In this document: in pieces, positions 1 to 7,300 of the stretch | Position numbering within the stretch: the stretch's first letter is position 1 | How the letters are laid out: every line of letters starts with the position of its first letter | Origin: Planctomycetota bacterium | GTDB taxonomy: Bacteria > Planctomycetota > PUPC01 > DSUN01 | NCBI GenBank assembly: GCA_016872875.1 | Contig: VGYW01000093.1 | Span: 1 to 22,213 of the forward strand | Direction of reading: 5' to 3' | Length of the DNA: 22,213 nucleotides | The notes under the pieces: generated by a model | Database searches by the model: none | Told to the model about the DNA's origin: nothing | The model's input: only the letters and a program-made list of their open reading frames with translations | Position numbers and translations under genes: made by a program

Positions 1-123
1 TCCCACGCTCCGCGTGGGAACGCAGGGGCTGCGACGCTCCGCGTCGGGTGGCCGGCCCTGACGCAGCGGAAGGACGCAGAGCGTCCCGAGATTCCGTTCC
101 CACGCGGAGCGTGGGAACGAGAG
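1..123. repeat. Palindromic element, copy 1 (cut by left window edge)
   Basis: This is the first copy of a GC-rich palindromic element whose second, complete copy lies at 211-340. Bases 1-123 match 218-340 without a mismatch, at an offset of 217. The element is closed by a 29-nt block at 95-123 that is the reverse complement of the element's left end, and each end is itself a hairpin of the type TTCCCACGC/GCGTGGGAA. Inside are smaller GACGC/GCGTC palindromes. The first few bases of this copy lie outside the window. It resembles REP-like repeats rather than an insertion sequence: there is no transposase. Confidence 0.85.
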
Positions 124-132
124 GTGTGGGTG

Positions 133-357
133 ATGGCTGACTTGCCACAGCTCATCTATTTCTTCGGCGGCGGGACCTCCGAGGGTGACCCCGAGCGCAA
201 GGATATTCCCCTCTCGTTCCCACGCTCCGCGTGGGAACGCAGGGGCTGCGACGCTCCGCGTCGGGTGGCCGGCCCTGACGCAGCGGAAGGACGCAGAGCG
301 TCCCGAGATTCCGTTCCCACGCGGAGCGTGGGAACGAGAGGTGTCGGTGATGGCTGA
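133..357 (+). pseudogene. Truncated duplicate of the start of the downstream phosphotransferase gene
   Basis: ATG at 133 begins the same 25 codons (MADLPQLIYFFGGGTSEGDP...) as the intact gene at 350. The gene sequence then stops matching at 207 and runs into the second palindromic element. The frame continues through the element, giving peptides such as SFPRSAWERRG, and ends at TGA 355-357, five bases after the start of the intact ATG at 350. The 75-bp gene part differs from the intact copy at four positions, while the element parts are identical. It is probably non-functional. If translated it would act as a short leader ORF overlapping the real start. Confidence 0.7.
211..340. repeat. 130-bp palindromic element, complete copy 2
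   Basis: The element is bounded by perfect 29-nt inverted repeats at 211-239 and 312-340, each containing an internal hairpin (TTCCCACGC tcc GCGTGGGAA and its reverse form). The centre holds further GACGC/GCGTC palindromes. It sits directly upstream of the intact gene at 350, so that gene's ribosome-binding region (GAGAGG, 336-341, then ATG 350) is partly supplied by the end of the repeat. It contains no coding potential of its own. Confidence 0.85.
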
Positions 358-3091
358 CTTGCCACAGCTCATCTATTTCTTCGGCGGGGGCACCTCCGAG
401 GGCGACCCCGACCGCAAGGATATTCTCGGCGGCAAGGGGGCGAGCCTGGCCTCGATGAGCCGAGCCGGCCTGCCCGTGCCGCCAGGGTTCACCATCTCCG
501 CCGAGTGCTGCCCCATCGTCGAGGCCACGGGCGCCTGGCCAGCCGACCTCAAGGAGCAGGTGCGGGCGGCGATGGCCCGGCTGGAGCAGATGATGGGCTG
601 CGCGTTCGGCCAGGCCCCCAAGCCCCTCCTGGTCGCCGTCCGCTCAGGGGCTGCGGTCTCGATGCCGGGGATGATGGACACCATCCTTAACGTGGGGCTG
701 AACCCGTCGCTGGCCGGTTGCGTGCGGGACTTCTGGCACGACTACGCCGAGCACATTCGCATGTTCGCTCGCTCGGTCGCCAATCTCGCGCTGGAGGCGG
801 GCGGAGTCCGCCCCTCCGGGGCGGAATCTTCCGCCGCGGAGCGGCGGACTCCCTCTCATGACGCGAAGGCGGTTGCCGAGCAACTGCTGAAAGCGTGTGA
901 ACAGCAGGCGGGGCGCCCATTCCCCACCGAGCCGTGGGACGCGCTGGACCAGGCGATCAACGCAGTCTTCGCCTCGTGGAACAGCGAGCGGGCGGTGACC
1001 TATCGCAAGCACCACGACATCCGCGGCGTCGCGGGCACGGCGGTGAACGTCCAGGCCATGTTCCCCTCCGAACGCGCGGGCGTGCTCTTCACGGCGAACC
1101 CCAACAACTTCAAGGCGGGCGAGATGGTGCTCGAGGCCTCGTGGGGCCTCGGCGAGGCGGTCGTCAGCGGCTCCGTGACGCCCGACATCTACATCATTGA
1201 TGCGGCCAGCCTGGCGATGAAGCGCGAGGTGCCCGGCCACCGCCCCGGCAACGAGCCGGCCCTCACGCCCGCGCAAGTGCGCGAGATCGCCGAGGTAGGG
1301 AAGAAGGTCGAAGCCTACTTCGGCTACCCCTGCGACGTCGAGTGGGGCATCGCCGAGGGGCGGGTCGCCCTTCTCCAGAGCCGCGCCATCCGCGGCCTCG
1401 ACGTCCTGGAGGACATGGAGGAGGGCCGCCAGGAGGAGATCGAGCGCCTCCGCGAGCAGGCCGCCGGCCAGCGCGTCGTGTGGGTCGCCCACAACCTCGC
1501 CGAGACCCTCCCCGCTCCGACCCCGCTTACGTGGGACATCATTCGCCACTTCATGAGCGGCGACGGCGGCTTCGGGCTGATGTACCGCGACTTCGGCTAC
1601 CGCCCGTCGGCCGAGGTGCGCTCCAAGGGCTTCCTGGAGCTCATCTGCGGCCGCACCTATGTGGACCCCCGCCGCGCCGCGGGCCTCTTCTGGGACGGCA
1701 TGCCGCTGGAGTACGACGCCGCCGAGGTCGCCCACGACCCCAGCCTCCTGGAGCAGGTGCCCAAGAAGCTCAACATGCAGAAGGCTGACCAGGGATTTTT
1801 CCTGCGCCTGCCGCGGCTCGTCTGGGCGATGATCCGCTCCGCACGCATCATGCGAAAGGCCAGAGCACGCGCCCTCGCGGCCTTCGATGAAGACGCCCTC
1901 CCGCGCCTCCGAGCCTACCTTGATGAGGCCCGCCGCCTCGACCTCACGGCGCTCCCCACGCCGCAACTGCTTGAGGAGCTTCGCCGCCGCATCGCGTATG
2001 TGCTCGACGACTTCGGGAAGGAGTCGCTCAAGCCCGGCTTCTTCGGCGGGATGGCCCAGGCCGCGCTCTCAGCGCTCCTCTCGCAACTGATGGGGCCGGA
2101 ACGCGGCGGCGACCTCACGCGGCAGCTCACCACCGGCCTCGAACACGACACGACCGTGGAGCAGAACATCCTCCTCTATCGCGTGGCGCAGGGCCAGACC
2201 ACGATGGCCGAGTTCCTCGACGCCTTTGGCCACCGGGCCGTCAACGAAATGGAGCTTTCGGTGCCGCGCTGGCGCGAGGACACCGATTACCTGGAGCGGA
2301 TGCAACAGAGCTATCGGCGCCCCGGCGTGGAGCCGCCTGAGGAGCGCCACGCAAAACAGGCCGCTGCACGCAAGGAGGCCGAAGCCCAGCTCCCGGCCGT
2401 CCTCGCTGAGTGGGGCGGAGCATCCCTCTATGAACGCCTCCTGCCCGACCTCAAGGACGCCCAACAGCTCTTGCCGCACCGTGAGACGGGGAAGCACTAC
2501 CTGATGATGGGCTACGAGACGATTCGCGCCGCGCTCGTCGAGCTCTCGCGGCGCTGGGACCTTGGCCGCGACCTCTTCTACCTCCACCTCGACGAGCTTG
2601 ACGGCTTCGAGGCGCGACGTGACGAGCTTGCCGAGGCCATCGCCGAGCGCAAGCTCCGCTGGAGGTCCGCCCAGAAGCTCTCGATGGCCTTCGTGGTGGA
2701 CTCCGAGCGGCTTGAGGCGCTTGGGCATCCGCAAGCGCGGGCGGGCGGGGCGAGGCTGGCCGGCTGCCCCCTCGCCTCGGGCGCGGCCAAGGGCGTCGCT
2801 CGCATCGTATTCGACCCCCAGGCCGCCGGCGACATCGGCACCGGCTACATCCTCGTCTGCCCCTCGACCGACCCTGGCTGGACGCCGCTGTTCGTCCACG
2901 CCCGCGGCCTGGTGGTCGAGCGCGGCGGCGTCCTCTCCCACGGCGCAATCGTCGCACGCGACTTCGGCATTCCCGCGGTCGTCCTCGAAAGCGCCACCCA
3001 ACTCATCCCCGATGGCGCCACCGTCGAGGTCGATGGCGGCACGGGAGCGATTGCGCTGCTGGAAGCACAAGCTCACAACAAGAGAGGATGA
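350..3091 (+). CDS. PEP-utilising phosphotransferase with rifampin-phosphotransferase-like architecture
   Basis: A 913-residue protein. The N-terminus (IYFFGGGTSEGD, LGGKGASLA at 26-34, LPVPPGFTIS) is the ATP-grasp PPDK_N type seen in pyruvate phosphate dikinase and PEP synthase. The C-terminus is the swivelling phosphohistidine domain, with GGVLSHGAIVARDFGIPAVV and the likely phosphorylated His864. There is no C-terminal PEP/pyruvate-binding TIM barrel, so it is neither a complete PPDK nor a PpsA. The order ATP-grasp, variable middle domain, His domain and the overall size match rifampin phosphotransferases (about 870 aa). Those use ATP to phosphorylate the acceptor, releasing AMP and phosphate; the acceptor here is unknown. 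ATG 350 is chosen because conservation starts there and GAGAGG lies upstream. A palindromic repeat is translated in frame at about residues 152-168. The gene stop falls inside the hairpin at 3081-3204. Confidence 0.85.
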   Translation: MADLPQLIYFFGGGTSEGDPDRKDILGGKGASLASMSRAGLPVPPGFTISAECCPIVEATGAWPADLKEQVRAAMARLEQMMGCAFGQAPKPLLVAVRSGAAVSMPGMMDTILNVGLNPSLAGCVRDFWHDYAEHIRMFARSVANLALEAGGVRPSGAESSAAERRTPSHDAKAVAEQLLKACEQQAGRPFPTEPWDALDQAINAVFASWNSERAVTYRKHHDIRGVAGTAVNVQAMFPSERAGVLFTANPNNFKAGEMVLEASWGLGEAVVSGSVTPDIYIIDAASLAMKREVPGHRPGNEPALTPAQVREIAEVGKKVEAYFGYPCDVEWGIAEGRVALLQSRAIRGLDVLEDMEEGRQEEIERLREQAAGQRVVWVAHNLAETLPAPTPLTWDIIRHFMSGDGGFGLMYRDFGYRPSAEVRSKGFLELICGRTYVDPRRAAGLFWDGMPLEYDAAEVAHDPSLLEQVPKKLNMQKADQGFFLRLPRLVWAMIRSARIMRKARARALAAFDEDALPRLRAYLDEARRLDLTALPTPQLLEELRRRIAYVLDDFGKESLKPGFFGGMAQAALSALLSQLMGPERGGDLTRQLTTGLEHDTTVEQNILLYRVAQGQTTMAEFLDAFGHRAVNEMELSVPRWREDTDYLERMQQSYRRPGVEPPEERHAKQAAARKEAEAQLPAVLAEWGGASLYERLLPDLKDAQQLLPHRETGKHYLMMGYETIRAALVELSRRWDLGRDLFYLHLDELDGFEARRDELAEAIAERKLRWRSAQKLSMAFVVDSERLEALGHPQARAGGARLAGCPLASGAAKGVARIVFDPQAAGDIGTGYILVCPSTDPGWTPLFVHARGLVVERGGVLSHGAIVARDFGIPAVVLESATQLIPDGATVEVDGGTGAIALLEAQAHNKRG
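803..852. repeat. In-frame nested palindrome inside the phosphotransferase gene
   Basis: GGAGTCCGCC (803-812) pairs with GGCGGACTCC (843-852), and inside it GGCGGAA (820-826) pairs with TTCCGCC (829-835). It is translated as a Pro/Ser/Ala-rich insert (GGVRPSGAESSAAERRTPS) between ordinary helical segments of the ATP-grasp domain, and it keeps the reading frame. It looks like an inserted repeat element tolerated as a surface loop. Confidence 0.75.
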
Positions 3092-3204
3092 ATGGATGGG
3101 TGGATGAATGGATGAATGTCGAGGAACTGGATGGGTGGATGTCTGGATGATTGGATGATTGTCAGACACCCATCCACCCATCCATTCATCCATCCATCCT
3201 CTCT
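3081..3204. repeat. Long imperfect hairpin of ATGGATGG-type microsatellite arms
   Basis: The left part is a degenerate array of GGATGAAT/GGATGGGT units. The right part is the complementary ATCCACCC/ATCCATTC array. The ends pair exactly (AGAGAGGATG 3081-3090 with CATCCTCTCT 3195-3204). The TGA stop of the phosphotransferase (3089-3091) lies in the left arm. It could fold into a long stem that ends or insulates transcription between the two genes. There is no T-tract typical of an intrinsic terminator. Confidence 0.7.
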
Positions 3205-3222
3205 GAGCCAAGTGGAAGTCCT

Positions 3223-4089
3223 ATGGAAGTGCTCGCCGCCATCACGAACTTCATCGTCGCCGCGATGGATTACCCCCTCGGCTGGCTCCTCGCCCTGCCG
3301 CGCGACCTGGCCATCGCCCTCATCGCCATCGCCACCTCGCTGCTCCTCACGATGGTGCGGAAGTGGACGACGAACCAGAACCAGCTCCGCCGGTCGAAGG
3401 GCGACCTGCGCCGCCTCAAGCAGCTCCTCCGCGAGGCGAAGCGGGCGAAGGACAAGACGGCTGCCGGCCGCGTCCGCGCGTCGCTCGCGATGGTCAACGC
3501 CATCCGCCTCAAGGCCGAGGGAAAGCCCCTCCTCGTCTCGCTCCTGCCCATCATTCTCCTCGCCGTTTGGGCCGTGGAGCGCCTCGACTTCTTTCCCCCC
3601 CGCGTGGGCGATGACCTCACGGTGAAAGCCTACTACCCGCTCAGCTCGGTGGACAAGCTCACCCACCTGGTCCCGCCGGCCGGCGTCGACATGCGCAGCC
3701 TGGCGGTGCAGGTCGTTGAGGTTGACCCCGACGGGCAGCAGAACGGCCTGGCCACCTGGGTGCTGCGAGCGAGCTCTCCGCTCGCCACCGACCTGCTGGT
3801 CCGCCACGGGGGCGAGACAGCCTCTCACCCCGTCCGCGTGGGGAGCCGCGTCTACGCCCCGCCCCTGGGGGCGGGCACAGGCAACAGGATTCTCGCCACC
3901 GAGACCGTCCTGCGCCAGGCCAGGTTCCTGCAACGCCCCCTGAGCCGCGTGACGTTCCTCCGTCGGACGTTTCTCGCCGATGGGGTCCCTGGCCTGCCTG
4001 CCCTCGCCCTGCCCCCCTGGCTCATCGCATACCTCATCATCGTCATCCCCTTTGTGCCCATCCTCCGCCGGACCCTGCGGGTCTACTGA
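3223..4089 (+). CDS. DUF106/EMC3-like (Oxa1 superfamily) integral membrane protein
   Basis: A 288-residue predicted membrane protein. There is a first hydrophobic helix at about 28-46 (LAIALIAIATSLLLTMV), then a long basic, coiled-coil-prone segment at about 50-100 (RRSKGDLRRLKQLLREAKRA). A second helix follows at about 103-117 (LLVSLLPIILLAVWAVE), and a last one near the C-terminus (PPWLIAYLIIVIPFVPIL). Helix, cytosolic coiled coil, helix pair, and the wording around the first loop resemble the DUF106/TMCO1/EMC3 branch of the Oxa1/YidC superfamily, which inserts membrane proteins. The middle region (130-255) looks like an extra extracytoplasmic beta-rich domain. ATG 3223 is preferred over an upstream in-frame ATG at 3151 because the latter would translate the microsatellite hairpin, and a purine-rich site (GTGGAAG) precedes 3223. 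Family assignment is by pattern only. Confidence 0.65.
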   Translation: MEVLAAITNFIVAAMDYPLGWLLALPRDLAIALIAIATSLLLTMVRKWTTNQNQLRRSKGDLRRLKQLLREAKRAKDKTAAGRVRASLAMVNAIRLKAEGKPLLVSLLPIILLAVWAVERLDFFPPRVGDDLTVKAYYPLSSVDKLTHLVPPAGVDMRSLAVQVVEVDPDGQQNGLATWVLRASSPLATDLLVRHGGETASHPVRVGSRVYAPPLGAGTGNRILATETVLRQARFLQRPLSRVTFLRRTFLADGVPGLPALALPPWLIAYLIIVIPFVPILRRTLRVY

Positions 4090-4118
4090 GACGCGTGGCG
4101 CGCGGTTGCCAAGGAGCC

Positions 4119-4205
4119 AAGGGACCACAGGGACCCAAAGGACCACAGGGACACGAGGCCACCCGGCATTCGTCCTTGTTGTCCCTGCGGTCCCTGTTGT
4201 CCCTT
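4119..4205. repeat. Inverted repeat of GGGACCACA-type units in the intergenic region
   Basis: The left arm 4119-4152 is built of repeated GGGACCACAGGGAC-like units. The right arm 4172-4205 is its approximate reverse complement (GTCCCTGTTGTCCC-like units). The 34-nt arms pair over most of their length around a 19-nt loop. It lies between the membrane-protein gene and the promoter of the secreted protein. It probably acts as a transcriptional boundary; there is no T-tract. Confidence 0.65.
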
Positions 4206-4262
4206 TCCGCCTTTCCCCAATGACACCCGCGCCGCGTTCGAGGACTTGTTAGGCTCCGGGCC

Positions 4263-4291
4263 TTGACAGGCCGGCACTGGGCCGCTACGCT
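4263..4291 (+). promoter_or_regulatory. Putative sigma70-type promoter for the secreted GH-like gene
   Basis: Perfect -35 box TTGACA at 4263-4268, 17-bp spacer, and a weak -10 box TACGCT at 4286-4291. The predicted transcript start near 4298 leaves a leader of about 44 nt before ATG 4342. The exact -35 and ideal spacing support it; the -10 matches consensus at only three of six positions. Confidence 0.45.
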
Positions 4292-4341
4292 GCCTCTGCG
4301 CGCAAGCCTCGCGCATCGGGTCCCCACAGGAGAATGCACCA

Positions 4342-7300
4342 ATGAGGCAAGCCCTGGTTCTCACCACGGCCGCGCTCCTGGCTGCCATGCCTGGCGTCGC
4401 CGCCCAGCCGCCCAGCGTCCTCTTCCACCGCGTCCCAGGCAACCTCGTGAAGAACGCGAGCTTCGAGCACAACTGGTTCAACCGCCGTTTCGCCGACAAT
4501 CGCCGCTTCCTGCTCCTCTCGGCGTCGGACATGGGCGTCGGCGAGTGCGACGGCCACATTGACCACTGGCGGGTGCAGGCGCCCCTGCCCGAGGCGTGGG
4601 ACACAAGCGTCGCCCGCGTCGGCTCGCGTTCCCTCCGCTTTGACAAGCCGGGCCAGGCCAGCCAACTCGTCCGCTTCGCCGGCGAACAGCACTGGCGGGC
4701 CGGTGGCGCCCACTACGCGATGTTCCTCCCGATGGAGGAACGCCTCGCCGACCAACTGGCGAAGAGGCCAATCGTCGTCGGGGCCTGGTGCAAGACGGAG
4801 GATGTGCCGAAGGGCGCCGAGCCGCAGCTCACCGCCGCCATCGAATGCGCCGTGCGCCGCGGCCCCGACTCCGTCCAGCCCGTCGCCCAGGGCCGCAACC
4901 AGCGCTCCGTCGCCTTCTCCGGCGGCACGCACGACTGGGAGTACAAAGAGGTCCGCTTCGACGTGGGCCTCGACCCCGAGCTTGACCCCGAGCGGCTGAA
5001 GGGCACGCCCCACTGGCTCACAGTCGGCCTCGTCGCCCGCGGTGGCACCGTGTGGTTCGACGACCCCTCCTGCGTTGAACAGCCTGGTGGCACAGGCGTC
5101 CACGCCTGTGGCCCCGCCAACGCCGGCTTCGAGGCCCTCGACAAGGAGGGCTGGCCCGAAGGCTGGTCGAAGCCGGCGCTCTGGACATGGTTCCGCAACG
5201 ACTACTACACCTGGACCGGCTGGTCGCACCACGACGCCAAGGCGTTCCGCGGCGGGGCGGTGAGCGACCGCATGCTCGCCTTCAGCGGCAACGCCTCGCT
5301 CCGCTTCACGGTCTTCCCAGGCGACAACTTCGCCGTCGAGAGCGCCCCCATCGCCCTCAACCAGGACAAACCGCGGCCCCTCGAGGTGAGGGCAATGGTG
5401 AAGGCCGACAACCTTCGCACGCTCGAGATCATGGCGAAGGACGAGGCCGGCCAATGGCTCCCCCAGGGCGATTTCCTGGGAGACGACATGGAGGAGCCGG
5501 GCTCCTACAACTTCGGCACCACGGGCGCGGGCACCTACGACTGGTGCTGCGTCCGCAAGTACTTCTCGCCCCGCAAACCCGTGAAGACCCTTCGCCTCTT
5601 CCTCTGCGCCCGCGGCTTCGACGGCCGCATCGTGGAGAAGAACATCGTCGGCACCGCCTGGCTCGACGACATCGCCCTCTTCCAGCACGGCACTGTAGGC
5701 GGGGCGTCCCTGCCCCGCGTCCCGACCCAACCCACCGACGCGCCCAGGCGCTACCCCTTCAAGGTCGTTGACCTCGACTTCGGCGATAGGCTGTGCGGCA
5801 AGAACACGCTTCGCGCTATCATCGAGTTCGACAAGACGGTGCCGCTTGAGCAGATGCGTCATGCCGGCGTTGCAGTATCGGTCCGAAGCCCCAGCGGGAA
5901 GGCGGCGGGTAAGGACATGGTCATCCTGCCCGGGGAGATCGTGCAAAAGCCCACCGAGGAGAGCCCCAGGGGCTACCTTGTCGGCGAAGCCAGCTATGAG
6001 GTGGCCGAGCTGTGCAAGTCGTGGGAGGAACAGTGCAGGCTGTCCCTTTGGGTCATTGCGGGGGAGCCAACCATCAATCGGGTACCGTGCGCGGAGTTCT
6101 CGTTCGGCACACCGTCGAAGCTCGTGGAGGCGGGGGTGAGCGGGTATTGCTTTTATCCCGACGAGCAGCCGGTGGCCTTCGCCAGTCTCAACGTCGCGCG
6201 CGGGTCGTTTCCCGAGCTGGCGCGATGCGAGTTTGTGCTGAATGGCAAGACGACGATTGGGGAGGTGACGGATCTGAGCGAAATCCTCAAGCCGCAGAAG
6301 GCCCCCGATTACATCAATACCCGCAACCTGGCCCAGGTGAAGCTCAAGAGCGAGGGGTTCAAGGTACACCCCTGGAGCGCACCGGTGCTCGACAATGCGG
6401 TGGCCGTGAGGGTGCGGTGGAAGGAAGACGCGGGGCAGAGACGCCCCGCCTACAACCCGGATGCGGGGCAGGGACGCCCCGCCTACAACCCGGATGCGGG
6501 GCAGGGACGCCCCGCCTACAGCACGGAGCCGATACGCTTCGGGTTTATGGAGCGCCCGCCCAAGGCCGAGTTCCCCGAAAAGATCGAGAAGACGGCGGTC
6601 AACGAGCGCGGCTTCATCACGATCAACGGCCAGCCATACTTGCCGGTATACTGGACGCCTCACTTCGGCATCCGCCCCGAGGTCAACTACCCGCCCATGC
6701 AGTTCAAGCTCAAGGCCGTGGACCTCACGAGCATCGTCTACGCGAAGGAGAGGATGCCCGACGGTGAGGTGAAGGCGAAGCTGCTGGCGAAGGTGAACGA
6801 GGTGAAGACCGACCCGAAGCTCTTCCAGTACGAAATCGGCGAGGGCGAGATGCAACTCCAGGACGCCGGCTGGAAGGAGCGCGTGGAGTGGTGCAAGAAG
6901 GCCATCGGCTGGATTCGTGAGGCCGACCCCAACCACCTTATCGCCGGCCCGTCGTCGTGGCTCGTCGGCCATCCCGGCCACAACGAGGCGATGAAGGCAT
7001 TCGTGCCCGATTGGGATGTCATCGGCGTGGAGGCCAGCTTCAAGGCCGTGCCCGAGATCAGCAAGGTGCTGGGGCCGCTCATGGATGTGGGCGGCGTGTC
7101 CCCACGCCGCGACCCGCGGGATGGGGACATCCCGCCCACAAAGACGCGGGACGGGGACGTCCCGCCCACAATCAGAGCAAAGAGGCGAACGGCGGTGATT
7201 GTGGGGCTGGAGACCTACTTCTATGTGCCGAACGAGACGCTGCGCTGGCGCGGCTACAAGAGCATCGTCAATGGCGCCACGGGCATCGGCCTCTGCCCGA

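Noticed and set aside
211..340. Insertion sequence
   Set aside because: It has inverted ends but is only 130 bp long with no transposase or clear target duplication; a REP-like or non-autonomous repeat is the safer call.
350..3091. Complete PEP synthase or pyruvate phosphate dikinase
   Set aside because: The C-terminal PEP/pyruvate-binding barrel is missing; the His domain is at the very end.
3151..3222. N-terminal extension of the membrane protein (HPSIHPSI peptide)
   Set aside because: It is the translated microsatellite arm; ATG 3223 begins the membrane-protein-like sequence.
6427..6525. Short tandem repeats resembling a CRISPR array
   Set aside because: Units are contiguous with no spacers, lie in a coding frame, and no cas gene is near.
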